A DNA stretch of 64,000 bases from Mycobacterium saskatchewanense (GTDB taxonomy: Bacteria > Actinomycetota > Actinomycetes > Mycobacteriales > Mycobacteriaceae), in the NCBI RefSeq assembly GCF_010729105.1, contig NZ_AP022573.1, positions 2,790,001 to 2,854,000 of the forward strand, written 5' to 3'. Below the pieces are notes generated by a model. That model was given only the letters and a program-made list of their open reading frames with translations, made no database searches and was not told the DNA's origin. Both the position numbers and the translations under genes were made by a program. Positions 41,451 through 51,311 of this stretch are shown piece by piece (the stretch's first letter is position 1; every line of letters starts with the position of its first letter).

Positions 41451-42328
41451 GGGGCGCATCCCTCCTCCAGCTCCCGGGCGATCGCGGCACCGACGTTTCC
41501 GCCGTCTACCCATACCACTTGGCCCGAAATGTAGCTCGCCGCATCGCTGTTGAGGAACAGCAGCACGGCGGCCTGCTCGGCGGGTGCGGCGACCCGACCC
41601 AGTGGCTTGGGAATGTCGTCGAGAAAGTCTTGACCGTAGGCCGTCCGAAGCTGCTCGAGGATGGGCGTCTCGGTGACCCCCGGAGCGGTGCAGTTGATCC
41701 GGATGCCCCGTGCCCCAAGGGGCGTCGCGCTGCGCATGGTGTAGAGGATGATCGCCTCCTTGGATAGTCGGTAGCCACCGCCGTGCAACGCGTCGGGGTG
41801 GGCCTGACACCATTCGATGCCTTCCTGCATCGTCGTGGTGCGCAACAGCGGCGCGACCGAGCGCAGATGTTCCCGATAGCCGGCCGCGGCGAGCGACGAC
41901 ACGCTGACGATCGCCGACCCCGCGGTCATTTTCGAGATCAGCGCCTCGGTGAGCTGGCGCAGGCCGAGGAAGTTGATCGTGACGACGAGCCGCGGGTCCC
42001 CGATCCCGGATGACACGCCCGCCACGTTGAACAACGCATCGACCCGGCCCCCGATGGCGGCGACCGCGGAGTCGATGGACTCGGGATCGGAAAGGTCGAT
42101 CTCGTGAAATTCGGTATGTGCAAGGGCCGGTCGACGCCGGTCCAGCCCGACGACGTCGGCGCCAAGCTCGGTGAGCTGCCGCACCACCTGCTCGCCGATC
42201 CCCGAGGCGCATCCGGTCACCACGGCGCGGCGACCGTCGTAGCGCCACAGCTCGCCGATCGGTCGCGGCGCTTCTCCCGGCTTCAGCGGTCCTCCGGTCT
42301 CACTTGCCCTGCTCCTGCTCCCTCGCAC
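41438..42328 (-). CDS. SDR of the 3-alpha-hydroxysteroid dehydrogenase type
   Basis: 296 aa if GTG 42328 is used. There is no ATG/GTG/TTG in frame between the stop of the upstream LLM gene (42300) and the Rossmann strand, so the start must lie inside the LLM gene. Core motifs: RRAVVTGCASGIGEQ, FNVAGVSSG, VSSLAAAG and YRLSKEAIILY. An insertion (REHLRSVAPLLRTTTMQEGI and beyond) before the active-site Tyr resembles bacterial 3-alpha-HSD/carbonyl reductases. Likely a ketone or hydroxyl oxidoreductase of the meta-cleavage cluster. Confidence 0.82.
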   Translation of the reverse strand: MRGSRSRASETGGPLKPGEAPRPIGELWRYDGRRAVVTGCASGIGEQVVRQLTELGADVVGLDRRRPALAHTEFHEIDLSDPESIDSAVAAIGGRVDALFNVAGVSSGIGDPRLVVTINFLGLRQLTEALISKMTAGSAIVSVSSLAAAGYREHLRSVAPLLRTTTMQEGIEWCQAHPDALHGGGYRLSKEAIILYTMRSATPLGARGIRINCTAPGVTETPILEQLRTAYGQDFLDDIPKPLGRVAAPAEQAAVLLFLNSDAASYISGQVVWVDGGNVGAAIARELEEGCAPWPA

Positions 42329-43607
42329 GCTGCGCGGCCTGCACCCGGCCCTCGTTGATCTCCGCCATCGCTTCCGGGATCTCGCTGGCGGTGAACTTAC
42401 CGCCACGACCGGTCGGCAGGCCGCCGAACGAGTAGTTCTCGTCGAACTGCGGCGCCGTGGGTTTCGGGCGACGGGCCTCGATCTTCTCGATGACGGGGGC
42501 CAGCCGGACCGCCTTTTCCGCGACCGCCTTCTCGTCGCGTTCGATGAATTCGGGCAGCACCTCCTTGCCCATCAGCTCGATCGATTCCATGGTGCCCTCG
42601 TGGCTGCGCGGATTGAGCAGCAGGATGATCTCGTCGACGCCGCTCTCCTCATAACCGCGCAGGAATTCGCGCACGGTGGCGGGCGATCCTATCGCGCCGC
42701 GTCCGGGGCCGTAGGCCAGTGTCGGGTCCTTCGCGACCTCCTCGAGATACCGGTTCCACACACCGGTCCGCCCAGGGGTGTGCACGCCCGTCATGTAGTA
42801 GTGCATGATTCCGAACGAGAAGAAGCCACCGCCCTGCCCGAGTCGCTCGAGCGCCTGCTCGTCGGTGCGGGCGACCATCATCGACAGGTCGCCGCCGATG
42901 GCGAGGATGTTGGGGTTGACCCGTGGCGTGACCGGGACGCCGTTCTCCTCGAGTTCCTTGTAATAGCCGTTGACGCGCTCGGCCAGCGGCCCCGGGCCGG
43001 TGTAGGCGAAACTCAGTGCGCCGATGCATTTTTGGGCGGCCATCTGCACGCTGGCCGGCCTCGTGCAGGCGACCCAGACCGGGGGGTGCGGCTTCTGCAT
43101 GGGCTTGGGGACGACGTTGCGGGCGGGCATCTCGACGTGTTCGCCCTTGAAGCCGGCGAACGGTTCCTCGATCATGCAGCGGATCGCAACCTCCAGGGCC
43201 TCTTCCCATTGAGCGCGCTTGTCGGCGGGATCGATGTTGAAGCCGCCGAGTTCACCGACGGAGGACGACTCGCCGGTGCCGAACTCGACCCGCCCGTTGG
43301 AGAGCAGGTCCAGCGTGGCGATGCGTTCGGCCACCCGGGCGGGATGATTGACCGCGGGCGGCAGGTGCATGATGCCGAACCCCAGCCGGATGTTGTTGGT
43401 GCGCTGGCTGGCGGCGGCCAGGAAGATCTCGGGCGCCGTGGAATGGCAGTACTCCTCGAGGAAATGGTGCTCAGTGAGCCACACCGTCGAGAATCCCGCC
43501 TTGTCGGCGGCCTCGACCTCATCGAGGCAGTCCTGCAGCATGACCCGTTCGTCGTCGGGCGCCCAGGGCCTGGGTAGCGCGAATTCGTAGAACAGGGAAA
43601 TTTTCAC
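42300..43607 (-). CDS. Luciferase-like (LLM) F420/FMN oxidoreductase
   Basis: 435 aa, LLM family. TEHHFLEEYCHS, LDLLSNGRVEFGTG and VWVACTRPASVQMAAQK are typical of the barrel and cofactor site. In mycobacteria such proteins use F420 or FMN as cofactor, possibly in Baeyer-Villiger or hydroxylation steps. Length exceeds simple LLM proteins (about 340) because of a C-terminal helical extension (EARRPKPTAPQFDENYSFGG onward). Three bases separate it from the KstD-like gene upstream. Confidence 0.88.
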   Translation of the reverse strand: MKISLFYEFALPRPWAPDDERVMLQDCLDEVEAADKAGFSTVWLTEHHFLEEYCHSTAPEIFLAAASQRTNNIRLGFGIMHLPPAVNHPARVAERIATLDLLSNGRVEFGTGESSSVGELGGFNIDPADKRAQWEEALEVAIRCMIEEPFAGFKGEHVEMPARNVVPKPMQKPHPPVWVACTRPASVQMAAQKCIGALSFAYTGPGPLAERVNGYYKELEENGVPVTPRVNPNILAIGGDLSMMVARTDEQALERLGQGGGFFSFGIMHYYMTGVHTPGRTGVWNRYLEEVAKDPTLAYGPGRGAIGSPATVREFLRGYEESGVDEIILLLNPRSHEGTMESIELMGKEVLPEFIERDEKAVAEKAVRLAPVIEKIEARRPKPTAPQFDENYSFGGLPTGRGGKFTASEIPEAMAEINEGRVQAAQRAREQEQGK

Positions 43608-43610
43608 TTC

Positions 43611-45350
43611 TTACCTCCTGTGAGAGCTACTGGCCCGCGCCGCAATATGTTTCGCTGCGACGTAGCCGAAAGTCATGGCCGGGCCTATGGTTGCTCCGGC
43701 GCCGGCATAGCTGCGGCCCATTACCGGCGCCGACGTGTTGCCGACGGCGTAGAGCCCCGGCACGACGGTGTCGTCGGCGCCCAGGACGCGAGCGAATTCG
43801 TCGGTGCGGAGGCCGCCGGACGTCCCGAGGTCGCCGAGGACGATCCGGAAGGCGTAATAGGGCGGGTCGCCCAGCGGGTACAGGTTCGGGTTGGGCAGCG
43901 TCGGATCGCCGTAGTAGTTGTCGTAGACGCTGTCGCCGCGGCCGAAGTCGTCGTCATGGCCGTTGCGGGCGAGTTCGTTGAAGCGGCAGGCGGTTTCGGC
44001 GAGCTCTCGCGCCGGCACCCCGATCTTGGCCGCCATCTCGTCCCATGTGGCCGCCGCCTTGACCACCCCGGATTCCAGCCACGCCGGCGGAACCCTGCGG
44101 CCGGTCGGCACGGGCGCTCCGGGAATCTTCGGTATCGGCAGGTGGCCGCCGATGACGTACCGGTTCCACGACCGGTGATCGGTGATGAGCCAGCACGGAA
44201 TGTGGGTCACGCCGGACTTCTGGCCGTCGATCATGGCATGGCCGAAATCCATGTACGGTGCGGCCTCGTTGATGAACCGCCGGCCCGCGCCGTTGACGAC
44301 GAATTGGGCGGGCATCATTCGTTCGTTGAGCATGAATTGCATTCGCCCGTCTGGCCATTGGATGGCCGGAAACCACCAGGCCTCGTCGAGCAGGTCGGTC
44401 GCGGCGCCGATCCGCAGGCCCGCGCGGATGCCGTCACCCATCGAGGCGGGGTTGCCGAAGCTCCAATCCTCTTCCAGGACGGGCAGCTCTTCTTTGCGCC
44501 AGGCCAGGTCGTGGTCGAAGCCTCCCGACGCGAGGATGACACCGGATCGCGCGCCGATGCGCTCGGTGCTGCCGCCCTTGAGTACCGTTGCACCGACCAC
44601 CGAGCCGTCCGCATCGGTGAGGAGCTCGCCCATCGGCGCATCCAGCCAGAGCGGGATGCCGCGCTCCCGCATCGCCAGCCTGAGCCGGGCGGCCAGCGAC
44701 TGCCCGATCGCCGCGATACGCTCGCCGAACACCCGCGCCCTGACCATCCTGGCGACCAGCTTCAGCAGAACGGCCTTGCCTGCCCAGGACTGCCTGATGG
44801 TGTAGAACGACCGGAGCTCCTTGGGTCCCAACCATATTCCCTTCGGCGCCAGCGCCAACGGCTTGAGCAGCTTCGACTCGTCGGGCCCCAGCTTCCTCAG
44901 GTCGATGGGCGGCACGTTGATGGTGCTGCCGAGCCGCGAGCCGCCGGGCAGCTCCGGGTAATAGTCGGCGTAGCCGGGCTTCCAGACGAATTCACACCAG
45001 CCGGAGAGCCGCTCGAGGAAGTCGAGCATCTGCGGCGCGGACTGGACGTACTGCCGGATGCGCGCCTCGCTGACCAGCCCCTCCGTGATCCGCTCGAGGT
45101 ACCGGACCACCTCGCCGGGAGGTGGCGCGTAACCCTCCCTGCGCTGTGCGGGCGCCCCTGGTACCCAGATGCCGCCGCCGGACAGCGCGGTGGACCCCCC
45201 GAAATAGGGCGACTTCTCGATGACCAGCGCGTCCAGCCCGGATGCCTGCGCCGTCAGGGCGGCCACCATGCCGCCGCCGCCCGACCCGATGACGAGCACG
45301 TCGACGGTGTGGTCGAAGCCGTTGGCGGACGGCTCGCAAGACACAGTCAT
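43611..45350 (-). CDS. KstD-like flavoprotein dehydrogenase
   Basis: 579 aa from ATG 45350; its ATG overlaps the MhpB-like stop (ATGA), and the longer frame upstream is a shadow. FAD motif [28 protein letters not shown] and the C-terminal [16 protein letters not shown], where the Tyr corresponds to a catalytic position of 3-ketosteroid delta1-dehydrogenases. It should remove hydrogens from a cyclic ketone, or reduce a double bond, using FAD. Whether the substrate is a steroid is not decided. A second member is encoded at 49586. Confidence 0.9.
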   Translation of the reverse strand: MTVSCEPSANGFDHTVDVLVIGSGGGGMVAALTAQASGLDALVIEKSPYFGGSTALSGGGIWVPGAPAQRREGYAPPPGEVVRYLERITEGLVSEARIRQYVQSAPQMLDFLERLSGWCEFVWKPGYADYYPELPGGSRLGSTINVPPIDLRKLGPDESKLLKPLALAPKGIWLGPKELRSFYTIRQSWAGKAVLLKLVARMVRARVFGERIAAIGQSLAARLRLAMRERGIPLWLDAPMGELLTDADGSVVGATVLKGGSTERIGARSGVILASGGFDHDLAWRKEELPVLEEDWSFGNPASMGDGIRAGLRIGAATDLLDEAWWFPAIQWPDGRMQFMLNERMMPAQFVVNGAGRRFINEAAPYMDFGHAMIDGQKSGVTHIPCWLITDHRSWNRYVIGGHLPIPKIPGAPVPTGRRVPPAWLESGVVKAAATWDEMAAKIGVPARELAETACRFNELARNGHDDDFGRGDSVYDNYYGDPTLPNPNLYPLGDPPYYAFRIVLGDLGTSGGLRTDEFARVLGADDTVVPGLYAVGNTSAPVMGRSYAGAGATIGPAMTFGYVAAKHIAARASSSHRR

Positions 45351-46297
45351 TGCGGCACCGCCGTTCTGATGGCGAAGCCGGCGATCAGCTCGGGGGCGGG
45401 CTTGTAGTAGCGGACCGCCGTTCGATAGGGGCCGGCGGTCGCGAGGGCGGAGAAGGCGGCCACCCATGTCCTGATCTCTTGGGCGGAGCCGCCGCCCTCG
45501 TGGGCGATGAACGGGTTCGACCACCCGTCGAGTTCGGTGAGCCGCCCGCCGTCGATGATCTCCAGGAAGCGGTGATCCCAGGCGGGATTGAGGGGCTGCA
45601 ACTCGCTGTCGCCGCACGCGAAAGTCCTGGCCGCCTCGATCACAGCGCTCTGCCGGGCCTGGCGTTGCTCGGACGTCATGGGGCGTCCTCGCACGATCCG
45701 CTCCAGCACCGCCGGGGGTGCGGTCGCGAGGGTGGGCACGGGCGGACTGTGGGACAGCCCCCCGGAGCCCAGCACCAGGACCCGCTTGTCCAGCGCGGCC
45801 AGGAAGTCGCCCACGGCGGCGCCGAGCGCGCGGCACCGGTGCAGCGGGCCGAGTGGCGCGGCGATTGCATTGACGAAGATCGGGATGACCGGGACGCCGG
45901 TGGCGTCACCGAAGAGCTTCTCCAGCGGCTGCACGGTCCCGTGGTCGACGTCCATGCCTGCCGACACGGCGACGTCGACACCCGCGCCCAGCACGGCGTT
46001 CGCGCATTCGGTCGCCAACTGCTCGTGCACGTCGAGGGGACCTGCGTGGGTGCCATAGTCACCAACCCCTTTGGCGCTCAGGCCGATACAGAACGGGGGC
46101 ATCACCTTGTAGAAGAACCCGTTGTAGTGGTCCGGCGAGAAGATGACCACGAGATCCGGGGCATAGCCTTCGACGAACCGGCGCGCTTCGGCGATCGCGC
46201 CACCGACGTCGTCAAGCAGGTCCCGCGACGGCCCCGGAAGATTGAGGAGCGGGCTGTGCGACATACAGCAGAGAGCCAGTGCCACTTCGTGATTCAC
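45347..46297 (-). CDS. mhpB: Extradiol ring-cleavage dioxygenase, MhpB-like
   Basis: 316 aa, close to E. coli MhpB in length and motifs (LigB superfamily). Iron-site segments [23 protein letters not shown] and [10 protein letters not shown] are present. It should cleave a 2,3-dihydroxyphenylpropionate-type catechol in the meta position. The start ([11 protein letters not shown]) lies 86 bases inside the MhpA-like gene, an unusually long overlap. Its neighbours encode the preceding hydroxylase and following hydrolase, so a meta-cleavage pathway is well supported. Confidence 0.9.
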   Translation of the reverse strand: MNHEVALALCCMSHSPLLNLPGPSRDLLDDVGGAIAEARRFVEGYAPDLVVIFSPDHYNGFFYKVMPPFCIGLSAKGVGDYGTHAGPLDVHEQLATECANAVLGAGVDVAVSAGMDVDHGTVQPLEKLFGDATGVPVIPIFVNAIAAPLGPLHRCRALGAAVGDFLAALDKRVLVLGSGGLSHSPPVPTLATAPPAVLERIVRGRPMTSEQRQARQSAVIEAARTFACGDSELQPLNPAWDHRFLEIIDGGRLTELDGWSNPFIAHEGGGSAQEIRTWVAAFSALATAGPYRTAVRYYKPAPELIAGFAIRTAVPQ

Positions 46298-47906
46298 CCC
46301 CTCCCGGCGTGAGGGTGAGCGCGGCGAGGAGCGAGGCGCTCAGGTCGGGCGCGCGTTGCGCGATGCAGCCGGCAGCGATGCACCGATCGGGACGCAGGAA
46401 GAGCACGGACTCTTGGTGGGTGTCGAACCAGGATTTGAGGCCGCCGGTGCGATCGCCGACGATCAGGACATCGGGATCGTCCTGCCCGGTCCAGTGCAGC
46501 TGAGTCACGGGGCGCAGGGCAACGAAGCGGGCTCCCAAGGCCTTCCAGGCCGCGAAAGCCGCTTCGCCGAGGATATTGCGTGGGTCGTTGTTCCAGCACA
46601 GCACGGCGAACCAGTCGCCGAGCACGTCGTCCAACAGCACGTCGCATCCGTCGCGGGTGTCGACGCGGGGCTGGATGAACAGGGTGCCCACCGGTGAATC
46701 GGTGCCGTTTGCGGCCGTATGCAGGACGGCACCTTGCTCGTATCGCGGCATCGGCTTGAACCGCATCTCGAGCACATACCTCTTGAGCGAGGGCACAATC
46801 GACGCCGACCGCACCAGCAGGTCTCGCGCGCCGGCCACCGTGCGGTTCGTCGGGGAGATCACCCGCCCCACCGTGGTCGACAGGTCGATCATCGCGCGCG
46901 CGTGCTTGCGTCGTTCTGCGTCGTAGGTATCCAGCAGCCTGTCGTCGGCACACCCGCCGACCACCGCCGCGAGCTTCCACCCGAGGTTGGCCGCGTCGCG
47001 GATCCCGCTGTTGTAGCCCTGCCCCTGCCACACCGGCATCAGGTGCGCCGCGTCACCGGCCAGCAGCAGTCGGCCGCTGCGGAACGCGCCGGCGATCCGC
47101 GAGTGGTGCGTGTAGACACGGCGCCGAATCACGTCGACCCGTTCCGGATGCGGCACCATCCGCGCCAGCATCCGCGTCAGAAACGCCGGGTCCCCCGCCT
47201 GTTCGTCGGTCTCGTCGGCGTGGATCATGAACTCGAACCGGCGAATTCCGTGTGCGATCGAGATGGAGGCATAGGGGCGGTCCGGATCGGCGCCGACCTC
47301 GCTGTTCGGGTGGCCCAGCGGGTCGTTCGCGATGTCGACGACCAGCCATCGCGTCGAGGATGTGGTGCCATCGAACGACACACCCATCATGCGGCGGGTG
47401 ATGCTGCGGCCGCCGTCACAACCGACGATGTAACGCGCGCGCACGGTGGATCGGTCACCGTACTCGACGGTCGCCGCATCGGCGCCCTCCTGGCAGGCCG
47501 TCACCGGACTCCCCCACCGCACCTGGACGTGCTCGAATCGATCTAGACCGGCGAGCAATTCGGCATCGACGAGCGGCTGCACGAATCCGTTGCGCTTCGG
47601 CCAGCCGAAACGCGCGTCCGGAGGGGCCATTTCGGCGAGCACGCGGCGCTTAGCGTCGACGAAACGCAAGATCTGGTTGGGTACGGTGTGCGGCAGGACG
47701 CGGTCGACCAGCCCGATCGACTGGAACGTACGCAGCGCTTCGTCGTCCAGGCCCACACCGCGTGGGTAGTCGATGAGGGTGTCCCGTTCCTCGATCACCA
47801 GGGTCCGGACGCCCCGCAGGCCAAGGATATTGGCCAGGGTGAGGCCCACGGGGCCCGCACCGACGACGACGACGTCGACGTCCGCAGCTCCCGACCCGTC
47901 GACCAT
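46212..47906 (-). CDS. mhpA: FAD-dependent phenol hydroxylase, MhpA-like
   Basis: 564 aa from ATG 47906, sharing one base with the MhpC-like stop. FAD motifs [20 protein letters not shown] and [20 protein letters not shown], with VGCDGGRS between, identify a class A flavin monooxygenase, 3-(3-hydroxyphenyl)propionate hydroxylase type. It should add a hydroxyl to give the catechol cut by MhpB. The thioredoxin-like C-terminal domain is retained. The C-terminal tail ([12 protein letters not shown] onward) is encoded in the region overlapping MhpB. Confidence 0.9.
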   Translation of the reverse strand: MVDGSGAADVDVVVVGAGPVGLTLANILGLRGVRTLVIEERDTLIDYPRGVGLDDEALRTFQSIGLVDRVLPHTVPNQILRFVDAKRRVLAEMAPPDARFGWPKRNGFVQPLVDAELLAGLDRFEHVQVRWGSPVTACQEGADAATVEYGDRSTVRARYIVGCDGGRSITRRMMGVSFDGTTSSTRWLVVDIANDPLGHPNSEVGADPDRPYASISIAHGIRRFEFMIHADETDEQAGDPAFLTRMLARMVPHPERVDVIRRRVYTHHSRIAGAFRSGRLLLAGDAAHLMPVWQGQGYNSGIRDAANLGWKLAAVVGGCADDRLLDTYDAERRKHARAMIDLSTTVGRVISPTNRTVAGARDLLVRSASIVPSLKRYVLEMRFKPMPRYEQGAVLHTAANGTDSPVGTLFIQPRVDTRDGCDVLLDDVLGDWFAVLCWNNDPRNILGEAAFAAWKALGARFVALRPVTQLHWTGQDDPDVLIVGDRTGGLKSWFDTHQESVLFLRPDRCIAAGCIAQRAPDLSASLLAALTLTPGGGESRSGTGSLLYVAQPAPQSSGAVAGPA

Positions 47907-48781
47907 CAATGCCCCAGCAGAAATTCGAGGTGCAGGCGATTGAAGGTCTTTGCGTCCTCGTACTGCGGCCAGTGACCGCAACCCGGCATCACTTCGAAGC
48001 GGGCGCCGGGAATCATCGCCGCGATGCGCCGGCCCTCGGTCACGTCGGCGGTGGGGTCGTCGCTTGTCCAGAGCACCAGCGTCGGCGCGGTGATCGCGCC
48101 GTATTCGGCGGGGCCGAGCAGGTTGCGTGCCCGGATCTCGGGATCCTGCAGTGCCATGATGTCGCGCATCGCGTCGACGAAACCCGCTTGGCGGTAGATT
48201 CTTTGGCGGCTCGCGACCAGGTCGTCGTAGCCCTTCGACTTGTCCGCCATCAGCCACTTGATCCGCGCTTGAACCGTCTCCCAGGCGGGATTCTCGGCCG
48301 CCGCCATGGACAGCGTGATGATCCGCCGCATCACCACCGGATCCGCCTGTGAGCCGCCCGCGGTGTTGAGGACCAACCGGTCGACCACATCCGGGTGGTC
48401 GACGGCGGCCCGGGCGGCCACCCAGCCACCGAGCGATTCGCCGCTGACGCAGGCCCGTTCGGCACCGACGGCGCGCAGCACGGCCATCAGGTGCTCGACG
48501 TAGTGGTGAATTTCCAAGGGGTGGCCGGGCTTGGCGGTGTAGCCATGGCCCAGCATGTCGATCGACCACGTCCAGAAGTGCTCGCCGTGCGCCGCCAGGT
48601 TGCGGACGTAGGCCTCGGCGTGGCCGCCGGACCCGTGCAGGAACACCAGCACCGGCTGTCCCGGGTCCCCGGTGCGCAGGTATCGGGTGCGGACTCCAGC
48701 CGCGTCAAGGTAACCCTGCTCGAAGGCGACGCCCTGGAGATCGCTCCATATGCTCTCGAACTCCGTCACGGTTCCTCTCAT
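47906..48781 (-). CDS. mhpC: Meta-cleavage product hydrolase, MhpC-like
   Basis: 291 aa alpha/beta hydrolase. [11 protein letters not shown] (oxyanion), [12 protein letters not shown] (Ser) and [12 protein letters not shown] (His) match the C-C hydrolases that cut ring-fission products of extradiol cleavage. First gene of the minus-strand mhp-like unit. Its ATG is 50 bases from the inverted repeat at 48832-48855, which probably binds the divergent IclR protein. Confidence 0.88.
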   Translation of the reverse strand: MRGTVTEFESIWSDLQGVAFEQGYLDAAGVRTRYLRTGDPGQPVLVFLHGSGGHAEAYVRNLAAHGEHFWTWSIDMLGHGYTAKPGHPLEIHHYVEHLMAVLRAVGAERACVSGESLGGWVAARAAVDHPDVVDRLVLNTAGGSQADPVVMRRIITLSMAAAENPAWETVQARIKWLMADKSKGYDDLVASRQRIYRQAGFVDAMRDIMALQDPEIRARNLLGPAEYGAITAPTLVLWTSDDPTADVTEGRRIAAMIPGARFEVMPGCGHWPQYEDAKTFNRLHLEFLLGH

Positions 48782-48831
48782 GCGAGCGGGCGGGAAATCT
48801 CGTTCTCTTTTCCGCTGTACTTGATGTGCTA

Positions 48832-48855
48832 ATATCGCACAACTATGTGCGGTAT
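48832..48855. promoter_or_regulatory. Inverted repeat between IclR gene and mhp-like operon
   Basis: ATATCGCACA-ACTA-TGTGCGGTAT; 9 of 10 arm positions pair. It lies in the 98-base divergent gap, 24 bases before the IclR start and 50 bases from the MhpC-like start. Typical placement for an IclR operator controlling both directions. Confidence 0.7.
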
Positions 48856-48879
48856 TTATAGAGCTTCGCTCTCGCGCAA

Positions 48880-49560
48880 ATGTCTGTCAAGGCGGTGACC
48901 GGTTCGCAGACGCTGGCTCGCGGCCTGAGCGCGCTACAGAGGGTGGCCGATGCGCCGGCCGGTCTCACCGTGCAGCAGCTCGCCGACCAAGTCGGGGTGC
49001 ATCGCACCATCGCCTACCGATTGCTGGCGACGCTGGTCGAGTTCCGGTTGGTGGCAAAAGGAGGCGACGGGCGCTACCGCCCCGGCGCCGGCCTGGCGGT
49101 CCTCGGTGCGTCGTTCGACCGCAATGTTCGCCAACTCAGCCTCCCGACGCTGCGGACGCTGGCCGACGACCTGGGCACCACCGTGTCGTTGCTCATCGCC
49201 GAGGGTGAGCAGCAGGTGGCCGTCGCCGTGATAGTGCCCAGCCATGTTGCCTACCAGCTGTCTTTCCACGAAGGCAGCCGGTATCCGCTCAACCGTGGCG
49301 CGGCGGGAATCGCGTTGCTCGCGAGCATGCCTCCGCGCCCGGGCGAGCGGGATCTGGTAGCGGCCGCCCGCGAGCGCGGCTGGGTGACGACATACGGCGA
49401 GATCGAACCGAACACCTACGGCCTGGCCGTGCCGGTCCACCGCCGGGCCCCCTCCCCGCCCACGTGCATCAACCTCATTTCGCACCGCGAGGACGTCGTG
49501 CTGCGGGGCAAAGACGCGGTCGGCGAGGCCGCGAAGCGGTTGGCGAAGCTCCTGAGCTAG
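48880..49560 (+). CDS. IclR-family transcriptional regulator
   Basis: 226 aa. The N-terminal winged HTH reads GLTVQQLADQVGVHRTIAYR, then LLATLVEFRLVAKG; the C-terminal IclR ligand domain begins about residue 75 (SLPTLRTLADDLGTTVSLLI) and has PLNRGAAGIALLAS. It is divergent from the mhp-like operon and probably senses its pathway substrate. No convincing ribosome site precedes the ATG; a leaderless transcript is possible. Confidence 0.9.
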   Translation: MSVKAVTGSQTLARGLSALQRVADAPAGLTVQQLADQVGVHRTIAYRLLATLVEFRLVAKGGDGRYRPGAGLAVLGASFDRNVRQLSLPTLRTLADDLGTTVSLLIAEGEQQVAVAVIVPSHVAYQLSFHEGSRYPLNRGAAGIALLASMPPRPGERDLVAAARERGWVTTYGEIEPNTYGLAVPVHRRAPSPPTCINLISHREDVVLRGKDAVGEAAKRLAKLLS

Positions 49561-49585
49561 CCACTGAGCGAAGGGATACCAGGCC

Positions 49586-51202
49586 ATGTCGTGGGACGAG
49601 GAAGTCGACGTCATCGTGCTCGGCAGTGGCGGCGCCGGACTCACCGCCGCACTCACGGCGGCGGGGGCCGGCGCGTCCGTCGCGGTCTTCGAAAAGGCTC
49701 CGACCGTCGGCGGCACCACCGCGGTGTCGGGTGGTGTTGTCTGGATTCCCGCCCACAACCGTTCTCCCGACGGGGAATTGACGGTCGCGGACGCGCTGCG
49801 CTACCTGCGGGCCCAGTCGCTCGGCTCCATGGACGCGGCGGCGGTGGAGACCTTCGTGCGAACCGGACCCGCGATGCTCGACTTCGTCGAGGAGCACAGC
49901 GGCGTACGGTTCGAGATCGCGACCGGTTTCCCGGATTACCGACCGGAGCTGCCGGGAGGGCGGCCGGCGGGCGGCCGTTCGCTCAGCCCGGCTCCCTTCG
50001 ATCTCGCCCGATTGGGCCAGTGGGCCACCCGGATCACGGCCTTCCCGGCCGACTGGTCGAACGTCGGCTTCGACGCGGAGACCAGGGCCCGGTTGCACGC
50101 CGCGATCGACGAGTGCACCGGGCGACTGGGTGTGGCGGGCACCGCGCTGATCGCCGGCCTCCTCGAGGGTCTGCTGACCGCGGGGGTCGTACCGCACACC
50201 AACGCGCGGGCCGAACGACTGCTCACCGACGAGGGAGAGGTCACCGGCGCGCGAATAGCCTTGACTGACAGGACCGTCGACGTGCGGGCCCGGCAGGGGG
50301 TAATCCTGGGAACGGGCGGATTCGAATGGAATCCCGTTCTGGTGCAGGCCTTCCTGCGCGGCCCGATGCATGGCGCGGTGTCCCCGCCGAACAACACCGG
50401 CGACGGCCTACGCATGGCGATGGAACACGGCGCGGACCTGGCCAACATGGGCGAGGCGTGGTGGGTCCCGATCGTGCAGATCCCGGGCGACACCATCGAC
50501 GGCAAGCCGCGCAGCCGCAGCGTGCGCCTGGAACGCACGCGGCCGAGAAGCATCATCGTCAACGCGGCCGGACGCCGATTCGTCAACGAGGCGTGCGATT
50601 ACAACTCGATGGCCGGTGCCTTCCACTACCTGGACCCGCGCGGCGGGTACGTCAACGATCGCGGATGGATGGTTTTCGACTCAATTCATCTGCAGCGCTA
50701 TGGTTTTCTGGGCGTCGCCCCCGGCGATCCCGTTCCCGACTGGTTCTGCGAGTCGGCGGATCTTGCCGAGCTCGCGGCCAAGGCGGGCATCGAGGCCGAC
50801 GGCCTGGCCCGGACCGTAGAGCAGTGGAACCGACAGGTGGCCGACGGTGCCGATGCGGAGTTCGGTCGCGGGTCCAGCGCCTACGACGGCTACTGGGGCG
50901 ACGACACGGCTACCACCCTCGCGGGCAAGACCCTCGGACCGATCGACACCGCGCCCTTCTACGCGGTACCGGTGCGCATCGGCGCGATGGGCACCAAGGG
51001 CGGACCCCGCACCGACCACGACGGCCGCGTCCTGCACGTCAGCGGCGAGCCGATCGCCGGCTTGTTCGCCGCCGGCAACGCGATGGGCGGGGTGACCGGA
51101 CGCGCCTACGGCGGTGCCGGTGGAACGCTGGGCCCGGCAATGGTTTTCGGTTACCGCGCCGGCCACGCCGCGGCCACCGGGAAGTCCGTCGACCTGAAGT
51201 AG
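49586..51202 (+). CDS. KstD-like flavoprotein dehydrogenase
   Basis: 538 aa. FAD motif DVIVLGSGGAGLTAALTAAG, GGTTAVSGGVVW, IVNAAGRRFVNEA and the C-terminal YGGAGGTLGPAMVFGYRAG place it in the KstD/fumarate reductase-like flavoprotein family. It lies 25 bases after the IclR gene on the same strand. Whether it acts as a 3-ketosteroid dehydrogenase, an enoate or fumarate-type reductase is open. It differs strongly in sequence from the member at 43611. Confidence 0.88.
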   Translation: MSWDEEVDVIVLGSGGAGLTAALTAAGAGASVAVFEKAPTVGGTTAVSGGVVWIPAHNRSPDGELTVADALRYLRAQSLGSMDAAAVETFVRTGPAMLDFVEEHSGVRFEIATGFPDYRPELPGGRPAGGRSLSPAPFDLARLGQWATRITAFPADWSNVGFDAETRARLHAAIDECTGRLGVAGTALIAGLLEGLLTAGVVPHTNARAERLLTDEGEVTGARIALTDRTVDVRARQGVILGTGGFEWNPVLVQAFLRGPMHGAVSPPNNTGDGLRMAMEHGADLANMGEAWWVPIVQIPGDTIDGKPRSRSVRLERTRPRSIIVNAAGRRFVNEACDYNSMAGAFHYLDPRGGYVNDRGWMVFDSIHLQRYGFLGVAPGDPVPDWFCESADLAELAAKAGIEADGLARTVEQWNRQVADGADAEFGRGSSAYDGYWGDDTATTLAGKTLGPIDTAPFYAVPVRIGAMGTKGGPRTDHDGRVLHVSGEPIAGLFAAGNAMGGVTGRAYGGAGGTLGPAMVFGYRAGHAAATGKSVDLK

Positions 51203-51311
51203 CGTCAGTTTATGAGCCCGTAGCGCCGAGCGTGGGCCCTAAGTACGAGAACCCGATGCAGTCCCTCCGCAGGCCCCACTCTCGCGACGACGACCACACC
51301 GCCGGATCCGC

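Noticed and set aside
45351..45836. Extra 162 N-terminal residues of the KstD-like protein
   Set aside because: They read through the MhpB-like gene in another frame and are Arg-rich; the FAD motif begins just after ATG 45350.
47907..48569. N-terminal extension of the MhpA-like protein
   Set aside because: It lies entirely within the MhpC-like gene in another frame; the FAD motif starts right after ATG 47906.
48794..48820. TTCTC near the mhp-like promoter as another operator copy
   Set aside because: Flanking half-sites match only 1-3 of 5 bases; the region is better explained by the IclR repeat.
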